Both the position numbers and the translations under genes were made by a program. 64,000 nt of DNA from contig OX467087.1 of assembly GCA_950106755.1 (NCBI GenBank), positions 13,272,047-13,336,046 of the forward strand. The letters are read 5' to 3'. This document shows positions 49,856 to 60,151 of the stretch, one piece after another; the stretch's first letter is position 1, and the number at the start of each line of letters is the position of its first letter. The DNA is from Climacium dendroides. Lineage: Eukaryota; Streptophyta; Bryopsida; Hypnales; Climaciaceae. The notes below the pieces were generated by a model that was given only the letters and a program-made list of their open reading frames with translations, was not told the DNA's origin and did no database searches.

Positions 49856-52087
49856 CTACACGATATAATTTTTTTTGCTAATGGAACTGATGAAACCATT
49901 GCTACAGTTTTTCAAAGGGAATGGGCCGGGAGCGCCAGTCCATCCTTGCACGCAACGCAGAAGAGGTTGAATGAGCTTCCCCTCCGACATCGCCTCAAAC
50001 ACTTTCTGGATTTCAGTCCCAGGCGACACAGTCCTCAATCCAGACAGCAATTGTGTGCCAAGCTCCAACCTCACGAATTGGTACAACGGGTACGTCCTAC
50101 AGGATTCAATCCTGTTGGGCACCATCGACAGGCCCTCGCTGTCATACGCTTCCCGCACCAAGGGCACCACAGCACGCAACCTCTCTTGCACTTGGGCCTC
50201 GAAGACGGGGATCTGGTCGAACATGGAGCCGGAGGCGTCTTTGAGGGCGTGGTTGACGAGAACTCCTCGCAGCTTCTCCATCAACGGGTACGACTTCGAG
50301 GACGCGTCGTCGATGTATGAGAACACGGGTTGACGCTCCACGACGAGGAGAAGGTCCTTCTCGTAGAAGCGGGAGGGGAGGAGGGCGCTGTTTTGGCCCA
50401 TGAAAGGCGTATTCTTCGCCGCTTGCAACACCACTTGCTTCACAGCGGATTGCATGGTCTCTTCCACATGGCGGAGGTCAATGGCTTGGCATAGCCCCAC
50501 CAGGAACGTGGAGCTCATGAGCTTCAGAATTTCCACAGCCTCCTCCGTTTTGCGCGCGGACACCAAGCCAAGCGAGTTCACGTCCTGGTTGTGCTGCTCC
50601 GCACTTTGGACATGTGTGGTGACGGGATTGGCGAGGTAGTTGAGCTCCGAGAGGTACGAAGCCATGGCGATCTCGGCGCCCTTCATGCCGTAGTCCAGAC
50701 TAGGGTTCGGTCCCGCGCTCAAGTTCGAGGGCAAACCGTTGTTGTAGTAGTCGTTCACGAGCTCGGAGAATTGCGCAAACATGAGCTTGCCGATGGCCGC
50801 CACAGCCAGACGCATGTTATCCATAGAGACGCCGATGGAAGTGCCCTGGAAGTTGCCCCCATGCAGCGCAATCCCTCGCACGGCGTCGATGATGGGGTTG
50901 TCGTTGACGGAGTTTATCTCACGCTCGATGGCGTGGGTGGCGGCGCGGATCACCTCGATTTGGGGACCCAGCCATTGGGGAGAAGTACGCAGTGCGTACC
51001 GATCCTGCTTCGGCTTCTTCAACGGGTCGATTTCGTTCAGCTTCTCAGCAACTTTCATGAAGTCGCTCCCGGCCAACACCCACTCCATCACTGCTGCCGC
51101 TTCCATCTGCCCTGGGTGATGCTTCAGCTTGTGTGTCAAGGGGTCAGCAAATTCCGGCTTCCCTTGCATCACTTCACAAAACAAAGCCGACAACACCTCA
51201 GCAAGAAGCGCCAACACGTTGATGTCAAAGCACACTGTGGACGCTAGCGCCGACCCCACGGCCGTCCAGTTCACAAGCGCCAAACCTTCCTTGGGCTGCA
51301 GCTCGAACGCCTTCTCCACTCCCGCCATCCGCAAACCTTCCAAAGCAGAAACCTCCCGCCCATCTTCAGTGACTGCGACAGAATTCGCTCGCCCCGTGAG
51401 CATCCCCGCAATGTACGAGAGGGGCACCAAGTCCCCGGAAGCCGTCACCGTCCCCCGAAGCGGCAGCTTGGGCGTGATGTTGGCATTCAGCAGCTTCTCC
51501 ATGGCTTCCAAAATCTCCCATCTGATCCCGGAGTAGCCTTGCATCAACGTGTTGGTGCGCACCAGCATGGCCGCGCGCGTAGTCTCCGCAGGCAATGAGT
51601 GCCCCTTCACCAGCACACCCGCGTTGAGAAAGCGGATGAGCTCACGTTGCAGCTCCACACCTTGTTGCGTGCGCCGATACGAGGTGTCACCGAAGCCCGT
51701 GGTCACTCCGTAGATGTCCCCCCCGCTCATGATCTTGTTCAGCACCCAGTTTGAGGACTCGTCCACCCGCGCCTTCGCATTGGCCGCGTCGAGCACCACC
51801 GCCACTTCGGGTCGGCGAGCGATGGCCGTCACCTGACCCACGCTCAGATTCACACCCTCGATCGCCACCTCTGTGGACTCGAAGTACGTCGCCACCATCT
51901 GCTTGATCTCATCCAGATGGTTCCCTTGCAACTTGGCGGCCGTCTTCGCCCAGTTGAGAGGGTCTGGGGAGAGCATTCCCCCGGAGCCATTTTCACAGAA
52001 GGGTGACACCGCTTCCTGCATGTTTTCTGATCCCGTGTAATTCATATAGAGGGACGACGACACCATGATGTCTTCCACAGCGACCAT
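49856..52087 (-). CDS. PAL: Phenylalanine ammonia-lyase (intronless)
   Basis: The 743-residue protein deaminates L-phenylalanine to trans-cinnamate, the entry step of the phenylpropanoid pathway, in the cytosol as a tetramer. The MIO prosthetic group forms from Ala216-Ser217-Gly218 in [17 protein letters not shown]. Other family strings are [16 protein letters not shown] (loop Tyr), NDNP in [16 protein letters not shown], and [14 protein letters not shown]. Phe153 in LIRFLNAG is the PAL rather than TAL selectivity residue. The start ATG at 52087 follows an A-rich context. The C-terminus continues about 20 residues past the usual WxGAP end. It is intronless, unlike most seed-plant PAL genes, and sits head to head with CHS. 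Confidence 0.97.
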   Translation of the reverse strand: MVAVEDIMVSSSLYMNYTGSENMQEAVSPFCENGSGGMLSPDPLNWAKTAAKLQGNHLDEIKQMVATYFESTEVAIEGVNLSVGQVTAIARRPEVAVVLDAANAKARVDESSNWVLNKIMSGGDIYGVTTGFGDTSYRRTQQGVELQRELIRFLNAGVLVKGHSLPAETTRAAMLVRTNTLMQGYSGIRWEILEAMEKLLNANITPKLPLRGTVTASGDLVPLSYIAGMLTGRANSVAVTEDGREVSALEGLRMAGVEKAFELQPKEGLALVNWTAVGSALASTVCFDINVLALLAEVLSALFCEVMQGKPEFADPLTHKLKHHPGQMEAAAVMEWVLAGSDFMKVAEKLNEIDPLKKPKQDRYALRTSPQWLGPQIEVIRAATHAIEREINSVNDNPIIDAVRGIALHGGNFQGTSIGVSMDNMRLAVAAIGKLMFAQFSELVNDYYNNGLPSNLSAGPNPSLDYGMKGAEIAMASYLSELNYLANPVTTHVQSAEQHNQDVNSLGLVSARKTEEAVEILKLMSSTFLVGLCQAIDLRHVEETMQSAVKQVVLQAAKNTPFMGQNSALLPSRFYEKDLLLVVERQPVFSYIDDASSKSYPLMEKLRGVLVNHALKDASGSMFDQIPVFEAQVQERLRAVVPLVREAYDSEGLSMVPNRIESCRTYPLYQFVRLELGTQLLSGLRTVSPGTEIQKVFEAMSEGKLIQPLLRCVQGWTGAPGPFPLKNCSNGFISSISKKNYIV

Positions 52088-52433
52088 ATTTCGAATCTTC
52101 TGACCTCCTTCGACTTCTCGATCAGCACTAGATCAAATGCTGTAGCTGCTAGCTAGCTCCCCAAAAGGAATTCAGCTCTACACACAATTTATCAAGCAAT
52201 CAATCCCACTACTCCTTCCAGACTAGCAACAAGGTCATAGAGCGTCCTTGGCTGCAATTTCAGCAAGCTCAAAACTTCGACTTCGCTTGACTGCTGGAAA
52301 TGAAACTCTAGCTGTCGATGTGGTTGCAGTTATGGTTGCAGGCTCGATCGTTTGTCAATTGATGGAACTCGATGCTCTGCAAATTGAAGAAGAGAGTTCG
52401 ACCAGTCTGAGAATGATAACTGCAGAGATCTGT

Positions 52434-52445
52434 ATTTGTAGCCGG
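52434..52445 (-). promoter_or_regulatory. Possible PAL core promoter (TATA-like)
   Basis: CTACAAATACAG on the minus strand is the best TATA-like match upstream of PAL, implying a leader of about 320 nt. It is a weak match. Confidence 0.25.
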
Positions 52446-52555
52446 GACAAGATTGGAATCCAGTGGTGAGGGGATTGGATCAGTGGATTGGGTCTCTTGA
52501 CTGGGAGTTGGCCGATCCGCTGTAAGTTTTTCTGCCAACGGTGGTAAGAAAATTT

Positions 52556-52603
52556 GGGGGGGGGGGGGGTATAGTTACATACCCCCCCCCCCCCCCCCCC
52601 CCC
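52556..52603. repeat. G14 and C22 homopolymers in opposed orientation
   Basis: Fourteen Gs (52556-52569), a 12-bp TATAGTTACATA-like spacer and 22 Cs (52582-52603) lie about 470 bp upstream of the PAL start codon. They can pair as a G:C hairpin, or form G-quadruplex or i-motif structures. Homopolymer length is also where assembly errors are common. Confidence 0.9.
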
Positions 52604-52609
52604 GGTATC

Positions 52610-53347
52610 GCCCTCCCGGTCTTCCTGTGTTATAGGGAGAGTGTTGGAAAAGAAAAAGAAAGGTAGGATTCTCGTTGACGTTTGGGTTGAAAGTGCTGGG
52701 CCCGGCACTCCAGCTTCAGTGATCTGTCGGAGGTTGGGCAATTTTTTTTTTTAAAATTTAAAATTTAAAATTTTCAAAATTTTCAAATTTAAATTTTTTT
52801 CTAAATTTATTATAGCCGTAGTGCAGAAAGTGATCTTCACTGTAGTGAGGAAGCTCTTTACATCCATGGAAATGGATGAACCCTACTATATGGATGAATT
52901 CTTATTTATTCATATAAAGGAGTGTACATTTTGAGCAACAAAGCAATACCGTCCCAAGATTTGGTACTATTTTGCAATTTTCTCCACCGTGAAAGCAAAA
53001 ATATCTCACCCGAATAATCTTTGAAAAAAGATTTCATTACTTTTTTTTGCAAAAAATTGCTCAAGTGCTTGATGTTTTGATATTGTTAGTAACTAAAGAG
53101 ATTTATTGTTGATGATCTTGAGATTAGACCAATTTCTCTTTCCACCCTATGTGATGGTTTAAATTGCACATAAATTCAATATTGTGTTTCAAAATTCGAG
53201 GGCCCCATGTCATCTTTTTAAAAAAAAAATTCATGTCATCTTGTAATTGATTTAGATAGAAAAATTCCTAACAAAAGTTAATTATATTAAATTCATATTT
53301 TCATGAAAAAGATAGAAGTCCACAATTATTGGGATGCATTCAAATTT
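52610..53347. other. AT-rich intergenic region upstream of PAL
   Basis: Includes a self-complementary A/T tract (52741-52798, AAATTTAAAATTT words). No gene recognised. Confidence 0.6.
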
Positions 53348-53355
53348 CAAAATAT

Positions 53356-53497
53356 CATGGTTGTCATACTGGACAAGTTACTATTTATTTTTCGTCCTGT
53401 AAGACAAGTTACTATTCATCAAATGTACATTTGATGAATAATAACTTGTCTTACAGGACGAAAAATAAATAGTAACTTGTCCAGTATGACAACCATG
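53356..53497. mobile_element. hAT-like foldback MITE, 142-bp near-perfect palindrome
   Basis: The two 71-bp arms differ at one position and meet at a central GTAC. The tip is CATGGTTGTCATACTGGAC. An 8-bp duplication CAAAATAT flanks it (53348-53355 and 53498-53505), the length expected for hAT insertion. The near-identity of the arms suggests a young insertion. It lies in the PAL-CHS interval. Confidence 0.92.
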
Positions 53498-53688
53498 CAA
53501 AATATCCATTCCAAAAGTACTTTGTAGGAACCTAATATTTAATTTCCCATCTCATGTTAATCCCTCAAAGGATGCTAAAAGAGTCCTCTAGATGGTCGAT
53601 CAAATTTTCATTTTTTATATTGAAGAAGAGAGGGTTTCCATCTAAATTTTTGTATGCAACTTTATTAATGCTAGTTCAAGTCACATTA

Positions 53689-53689
<1 letters not shown>

Positions 53690-53784
<95 letters not shown>
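53690..53784. repeat. (TTA)n microsatellite, about 31 units
   Basis: An uninterrupted trinucleotide run of about 95 bp in the PAL-CHS interval. Confidence 0.97.
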
Positions 53785-54708
53785 TAATACAAGACAATCT
53801 ATCAAAAAATTTATATACCTATATAATAATGCATTTCAATATTTTGTGTTTTTCCTTGTTAAAACTTATTTTGACATTCTAAATATTTTTCTTCTTTTCT
53901 TTTGAAGAATCCAAATGAAAAGAAGCCTTAGTAGTGTAGTTTCTACTCCAAATGAACATTTTGAATTCTTTTGAAAAGGAGCATTTCATTGAAGTTTGAA
54001 GTAGAGGGTCTATAACTACATTTTTTAATAAAGAGAGAACATGGAATTTTTCTTTACAATATACTATTCTATATTGTAATGTACTCCTATTTTGAATTTC
54101 TTTAAGTTTTAAAGTATGTTTGTATTTGATATGTCATCTTTTCTTCAAAAATTCCTTGAAATTTGAGATTTCCATAAAAGAATCTCAAGTTTTTTTTGTC
54201 ATATATTAGACAAGTGATTTCTTCTCAGGTTTGAAAAAAAAATTTAAAAATGTACTTGTAAGTAGCATTCAAATTAAGGATTCAGAGTCGAGGATTTTGA
54301 ATTTGAACTACAAGACTATAGGATCCATCTCCCTTAGCACTCTAACGTCCAAAATCTGGAAGATGAATAGAAAAGTTCTAGGGGCTTTTTTGACCATAGA
54401 ACTTCTTATTCATCCAAACTAATGCTTGAATTTTCCTCTTAAAACTTTCTTTACGATGAATTTGATGAAATTGAGATAAATAAAGATAAAAGCAAAAATA
54501 TGAAATAAAATCAAGAAAAAATTCAAGCTTTGAAGGGTTGAGAAGCAAAATTGCATAACATTCAAGAGCATGCACTGCCATTGACTTGCTTCTACAATAG
54601 ATCAGTGGTGTGAAATATTTATTTCATACCCAACAATACTTCATAAGTAGATCAATGCTTGTGAAACATTCCACAATCCACACTCCAGAGTACTTCATAA
54701 CTGAGCAG

Positions 54709-54807
54709 GGTGACGGCATCATCGTCACCTTTTAAAGAGAACAGCAGCGAGCAATTTTTCAACAAGGGGAGGTGAGTGACGAGTGACGCAGAAGTAGGCG
54801 AGTGACG
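54709..54807 (+). promoter_or_regulatory. Cluster of five TGACG boxes upstream of CHS
   Basis: TGACG cores occur at 54711, 54777, 54784 and 54803 on the plus strand and at 54723-54727 on the minus strand. The first and the inverted one form GGTGACG-7 bp-CGTCACC, a perfect dyad (54709-54729). Three others share GAGTGACG. TGACG is the core bound by TGA-type bZIP factors. The cluster ends about 250 bp upstream of the CHS TATA box. Confidence 0.55.
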
Positions 54808-55058
54808 CAGGAGTTGACAGAAATCGCTACAAAACAGCGACCACATTCAAATATACTAATCATAGATTCGTTTGCAGACGTGAAAGGAACCAGGCGTGAA
54901 AGGAATCAGTCGCAATGCTGACGCCCATCTGGTGGGTCACTGGGAACTTTTCCTCAAAACTAGCTCGCAACCACGACTTCATAGCTGCATCCAACGCTCG
55001 TTTTGCACAGAGATGCCACAGACGCCCTGTTCTCCACATGTGTTGAAGCTTGAACCCC

Positions 55059-55068
55059 TATATATAAA
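55059..55068 (+). promoter_or_regulatory. CHS TATA box
   Basis: TATATATAAA, 236 bp before the CHS ATG, predicts transcription from about 55095 and a leader of about 210 nt. Confidence 0.75.
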
Positions 55069-55303
55069 GAGCCCGGTCTTAATACCCAATCCTCGCAACT
55101 GCAAACGATCCCCTGCATTCCACACAATTAATCACACTCGATCGAACAAGAGCATAATTCTCTTGATCTAGTGAGGCCTTTGATCGATCAATTCCAAGGA
55201 ACAAAGCTCTCGTACGTTCGGATTTGTTGACTCACAGACAAGTCGATTGATTCAACCGACGTAGGATTTGGAAGCGCAAACCACTTCAGCAGTAGTAGTC
55301 GCT

Positions 55304-56730
55304 ATGGCTCCCCAGACAGCTGCTGTGAGCCCTGTGGATGCTGCGCTTCCCAGGGGGCAGCCAAGGGCTGACGGGCCTGCATGTGTGTTGGGCATCGGCA
55401 CTGCCGTGCCTCCCACCGAGTTTCTGCAATCGGAGTACCCGGATTTCTTCTTCAACATCACCAACTGCAGCGAAAAGGAGGCGCTGAAGGCCAAGTTCAA
55501 GCGCATTTGTAAGTGACTAGACCCTCAATTGGATCACTTGGATCAAATTGGGTCGATTACTTAACGAATCAATAGTATTCATGCATGCCATCCTTTTCCT
55601 CGAATTGATCCCTACACCACAACAGGCTCAACCATTCATCGGCAAGCGCACACGACTCGAAGCTATTTCAATTGTGTGGTGACTAGCTTATGTAAATTGA
55701 CGAGGTTTACAAATTTGGCGTTGCAGGCGACAAGTCGGGGATCCGGAAGCGTCACCTGTTTCTTACGGAGGAGGTGCTGAAGGCTAACCCGGGCATCTGC
55801 ACGTACATGGAGACCTCGCTCAATGCGCGCCACGACCTCGCGGTGGTGCAGGTGCCCAAGCTCGCAGCGGAGGCCGCGGTGAAGGCGATCAAGGAGTGGG
55901 GCGGGCGAAAGTCCGACATCACGCACGTCGTCTTCGCCACCACCAGCGGTGTGAACATGCCGGGCGCAGACCACGCCCTCGCCAAGCTGCTGGGTCTGAA
56001 GCCCACCGTGAAGCGCGTCATGATGTACCAAGTGGGTTGCTTCGGCGGCGCCTCCGTGCTGCGTGTGGCCAAGGACTTGGCCGAGAACAACAATAACGCA
56101 CGCGTGCTGGCCGTGTGCAGTGAGGTCACGGCCGTGACCTACCGCGCCCCGAGTGAGCACCACTTGGACGGGCTGGTGGGCTCGGCGTTCTTCGGCGACG
56201 GCGCTGGTGTGTATGTTGTGGGCTCTGACCCCAAGCCGCAAGTGGAGAAGGCCTTGTTCGAGGTGCACTGGGCCGGGGAGACCATCTTGCCTGAAAGTGA
56301 CGATGCCATTGAAGGCCATCTCACCGAAGCAGGGCTCGTCTTGCACCTCATGAAAGACGTGCCCGGGCTGATCTGCAACAACATCGAAAAGTTTCTGAAC
56401 GAGGCGCGGCAGAGCGCGGGTTCGCCGCAGTGGAACGAGATGTTCTGGGCCGTGCATCCCGGAGGCCCGGCCATTCTGGACCAGGTGGAGGCCAAGCTGA
56501 AGCTCTCCAAGGACAAGATGCAGGGCAGCCGCGACATGCTGTCGGAGTACGGCAACATGTCGAGCCCCTCGGTGATGTTCGTGTTGGACCAGATTCGGCA
56601 GAGGTCGTTGCGAATGGGCGCGTCGACGCTCGGCGAGGGCAGCGACTTCGGCTTCTTCATCGGTTTCGGACCGGGCCTCACGCTGGAGGTTCTGGTGCTC
56701 CGGGCCGCAGCCAACGCCGCCGCCGTTTAG
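55304..56730 (+). CDS. CHS: Chalcone synthase (type III polyketide synthase), two exons
   Basis: Exons 55304-55508 and 55727-56730 join at TGC (Cys69), the conserved CHS intron site, to give 402 residues. The enzyme condenses p-coumaroyl-CoA with three malonyl-CoA to naringenin chalcone, the first flavonoid step, as a cytosolic homodimer. The catalytic triad is present: Cys173 (VGCFGG), His312 ([13 protein letters not shown]) and Asn345 (EYGNMSS), each at Medicago numbering +9. The C-terminal signature [15 protein letters not shown] is intact. The start is set by MAPQTAAV, after which the [13 protein letters not shown] stretch resembles moss enzymes. The gatekeeper regions were not scored residue by residue, so another CHS-superfamily activity is possible. 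The coding DNA is strongly GC-rich against its flanks. Confidence 0.96.
55509..55726 (+). other. CHS intron
   Basis: A 218-nt GTAAGT-GCAG intron in phase 1 within the Cys69 codon, the position shared by nearly all plant CHS genes. Confidence 0.95.
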
Positions 56731-56811
56731 ATTCATTTTGGGTCGATGTTTACTCGAGCTTTGGAGTTCATCTCATCCCAGTTAACTTGGGTTAAGTGAG
56801 ACTTAAGTTAA

Positions 56812-56817
56812 AATAAA
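56812..56817 (+). terminator. CHS polyadenylation signal (AATAAA)
   Basis: AATAAA 82 bp after the CHS stop codon, in T/A-rich 3' sequence. Plant poly(A) signals are loose, so this is a candidate only. Confidence 0.5.
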
Positions 56818-56849
56818 AGTGATACTCTCACTGCCAGGAATGATACTAT

Positions 56850-57940
56850 CGAGGCTATGACCTCGAGTTAAACTATATAGTTTATAAATAATAATAAGGA
56901 AAGCAGTTCTTGCGGTTCCATTTCAAGGCCGCTGTAGAGAATATGTACTATTCCAATAAGGATCCCTTCCCATATATATATGATCATGTAACCCTCACAA
57001 TATATTTGAGAGTTCTTTTGCATTATATACTTCTAGTCTTTGCCCTATCTCTCCATTACACTGCAGCTATACTTTAAAGGAAATTAGATCAGTGCTCATG
57101 ATGTCTTGTTGGTAGGATGATTCATGTGTTGCATTTTTTGCAACCCCATTCGATCATCTGTAGTTGTGCACTGAGATTTCAAATGGAAATCCGCAGCTGG
57201 CAGGAGGAATAGGTGTACATACAACTCTTGAAATCAATCAATTTATTTCCTGAATAAATGGCAGGTCAGAACTTTTTTTACTTTGAATTTGCTCCGCACA
57301 TGATTTTTCAGGCTGTTGGTTGCGTCAGAGTGGGTTGCAGCGAGGAATGAAGCCTTACAGATTTAGTCACCTGGAAGTTTTATCTGCAGAGTTAAGAATC
57401 GGTGAGCGAGCAAACATGAGCAAAGAATTGGCTTTCTACGGAGTGAATCCTGCCTTACAGACATTCATGCTGCGATGTGATCATGCGAGTAACCCCCATT
57501 AAGCTTGAAATTTCCAGGCAGAGAATATCATCGGAGATTTCTTAGGCCAAGGATCCGTCCAGCTCCTGTAACTGGCGTGGGACCAAATGCAAGTTCGGGT
57601 ATTCGTAACCTCAATGACCATCGCAAGTTAAATGATTGACCATCTGGACTGGAGATTCTGATTCAGCCACAAGTTGTTTGTCTTTATCATTGTCGTTTCA
57701 ACAGGGACTAGTATTGTCCTAAGTTCTAACTGACTAGACCTGGCTGGGCTATTATCAATACATTGCCGCGCGCAATCTTGCATTTGATGGCTACGGATGT
57801 GGAAGCCGACAGGAGAATCCACACTTGGCACAACCCTCATTCAGAGTTCCATCGCCGATCATGCAGTAGATCGTCCACTGTTCACTTCTCATTGTCAGAC
57901 TTCGAGGCCCTTCTCCAAGCTTCTGCTTCCGTCCTGACCG
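56850..57940. other. Intergenic region between CHS and the sHSP gene
   Basis: No gene recognised. A 60-bp stretch at about 57675-57735 (ending AACTGACTAGAC) has a diverged second copy at about 63830-63895. Confidence 0.55.
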
Positions 57941-57973
57941 CCGGACAGGAGGCATTCTCCAGAAGAACGAAGA

Positions 57974-58067
57974 CACTGACCGATGGTCGCCGGAGGTTCT
58001 AGAGTCTGGGTCTCTTTGTCCAGAAGGTCGGAGAACACTGACCAATAGTCGCCGGAGGTTCTAGAGC
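57974..58067. repeat. Duplicated promoter segment upstream of the sHSP gene
   Basis: CACTGACCRATRGTCGCCGG followed by AGGTTCTAGAG occurs at about 57974-58005 and again at about 58036-58066, period 61 bp. Each copy carries a TTCTAGAG heat-shock half-site. Confidence 0.85.
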
Positions 58068-58087
58068 CTTCCCATTCTCGACGCTTC
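58059..58087 (+). promoter_or_regulatory. Heat-shock elements of the sHSP promoter
   Basis: TTC-TA-GAG-CC-TTC (58059-58071) and TTC-TC-GAC-GC-TTC (58075-58087) each fit the alternating TTCnnGAnnnTTC pattern bound by heat-shock factor trimers, with the central GAA changed to GAG or GAC. They end 30 bp upstream of the TATA box, the usual arrangement for heat-inducible plant sHSP genes. Confidence 0.75.
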
Positions 58088-58116
58088 CAGCCACCGGCTC
58101 CATGGTGTTCATCGGA

Positions 58117-58125
58117 TATAAAAAA
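58117..58125 (+). promoter_or_regulatory. sHSP TATA box
   Basis: TATAAAAAA, 214 bp before the sHSP ATG and 30 bp after the heat-shock elements. Transcription would start near 58147. Confidence 0.75.
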
Positions 58126-58330
58126 CGACATGGGCTCTAATTCCATCGCAAGATAAGTGTAGAATTCTCAGTACTTGCAAGCACACTTCGTGATCTTCAC
58201 AGTGAAAGTTTCCTCTTGTACAAAATTGTTCAATCTTTGACAAGTAGAAGCGTATATTCAAGTCGCTTGTAGTGTCGACTGAGCTTAGTGTGACTCTCCG
58301 TGTGCTTTCGATCCGTTTCAGTAAGTGAGA

Positions 58331-58834
58331 ATGGCACTCTCGTCGTTTCTCGGGAGTCGGAACAACTTCTGGGACGCCCCTGACCCGCTCGATGTCGTGG
58401 TGTCCGTGTTCGAAAACACGCCGGCCAGCTCGTTTGCTCGCGACTCGCACGCGGTGGCGAACACGAACGTGGACTGGAAGGAGACGCCCACAGAGCATGT
58501 ATTCAAGGCCGACCTGCCAGGCTTGAAGAAGGAGGAAGTGCAAGTGCAGGTGGAGGGCGAAAGGACGCTGAGCATCAGCGGGCAACGCAAGAAGGAGGAG
58601 ATGCAGAAGACGGATACATGGCATCGCGTGGAACGGAGCAGCGGCCAATTCATGCGCAAGTTCCGTCTCCCTGAGAATGCGAATCTGGATCGCATTACCG
58701 CGAAGGTGGAGAACGGATTGCTGACGGTGGTGGTGCCGAAGGAGGAGAAGAAGGCCATGAAGGCGCGCAGCATTGAGATCGGTGGCCACGATGGCCAGCA
58801 GGGGACCATTGAGAACAAACCCACCTCGCAGTGA
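58331..58834 (+). CDS. Class I cytosolic small heat-shock protein (Hsp20/alpha-crystallin)
   Basis: The 167-residue, intronless ATP-independent chaperone holds unfolding proteins in soluble oligomers. The alpha-crystallin domain spans about residues 45-140: [20 protein letters not shown], then [20 protein letters not shown] and the closing GLLTVVVPK (129-137). The C-terminal I-x-I motif is I148-E-I150. The WHRVERSSG and ENAN-type strings are those of plant class I proteins. There is no organelle presequence. I start at ATG 58331, not at the in-frame GTG two codons upstream. Heat-shock elements and a TATA box precede it. AATAAA-like sequence follows near 59087. Confidence 0.96.
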   Translation: MALSSFLGSRNNFWDAPDPLDVVVSVFENTPASSFARDSHAVANTNVDWKETPTEHVFKADLPGLKKEEVQVQVEGERTLSISGQRKKEEMQKTDTWHRVERSSGQFMRKFRLPENANLDRITAKVENGLLTVVVPKEEKKAMKARSIEIGGHDGQQGTIENKPTSQ

Positions 58835-58849
58835 TCTGCCGAGTGATTG

Positions 58850-60150
58850 TTGAAGTCCTGGAGTGCGTTACGTAGATCTGTTGTCTGGTCGCAATTGAAA
58901 AACTAATCGCAAAATTCTGTGTCCGCGGGCACTCTTGACGTCGAAGTTTCTCCTGTTATTTCAGTTCATCCCTAATCTTAGCAGGCAGAAATCACTACTA
59001 TGTAGCATCGGATGTAGCGAGTTGTAATTGAGGGGGATCCTGCTGATTCTGCTTGTACATTCAGAGCGTTTTTTGCGTTGTCAGAATAATAAACAACAGA
59101 TTCTTTAATTTCGATCAATTGGCATGAACTCTAGATGTTTCGTGCCTCTGTATGTCAAGCTTGCGGGGATTTTGAGTGCGGACTTTGAGGGCAATTACAA
59201 TGCCTTTAGTTTGGCATCAAAACCCTCTAGAGACTTTTGTGACACAATCCTGCAGAAAAATAAACTAAGGCTGCAAATTTGAGTGTTTGAGCTAAAACAT
59301 CCTACAACCTGTACTGTCGTACCTGGCTATCAAGATCGGCACTTCATTCTGAATATTTAACATACGTTTGTGAAAGAAATCCGGCAGGTGCTAAAAATAG
59401 GAATGTTTCTTCAAGTTTCGTGATTTCTCCAAAAAAAAATTTTAAACAATTATTTAGGATGTACAAAAAACTTTCATTTTAAGTAGGGATTCTGGGTGTA
59501 TATATCTTTCAACCAAGCCCTAATCAGGAGTCTTTTACCTCAATGGCTGGCGGACTCTCCATTTAGCATGTCACGTCCATGACAACCCTAGTAAAACTTT
59601 TTTATTTTCATATCCCGCTTTAGTGAGCCAAAGAGAATTCCGTCCAGCACGTTCAAATTCGACAACATAAATCTCTTCAAACAAAAGTTAAAGGACTTTG
59701 ATGATTTTAAGTCATGCGTTCACTGCAAGTTGCAAGTTTTTCAACAGGCTCCAGCGTTTATCCAAAAATTGCGCCCGAAAGTATTACGGAGTATGTAACA
59801 TACTGATGTACACACCAGCAAAAGAAGAATGACTCTAATGTAAAGATCAGCTTGAATGAGAAGTTTCTGGGGTAGATCTACTAACAGCGGACACAAATTG
59901 GAGCCTATTTTTTTAAGGTAATCCGTACAATTCCGATCGAACTGCGTTGACAGTCCAACGATGAAGTGTGAAGCTGCAAAAGTGTTCTATCACGGCCAGG
60001 GGTGAAGGACAAAGTTGTGCTCTTAGGAGAGTTGTCAGATCTTGCAATTCTTCTTCAGTAATTTGTAAATTTGTTACTAAAGTCAACACAACACAATTCT
60101 ACTTTTCTCAATGTCGTAACCATCTTGCAGGGTTTGGGACAGGGTTTGGG
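58850..60150. other. sHSP 3' region and intergenic DNA
   Basis: Includes the probable sHSP 3' UTR (to about 59100). Nothing else recognised until the hAT-like repeats. Confidence 0.6.
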
Positions 60151-60151
60151 A

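Noticed and set aside
50591..51247. Long plus-strand ORFs over PAL, and minus-strand ORFs over CHS (for example 55663-56736)
   Set aside because: Antisense shadows caused by GC-biased codon use of the real genes.
53554..53787. ORF ending in poly-isoleucine
   Set aside because: It is the translation of the (TTA)n microsatellite.
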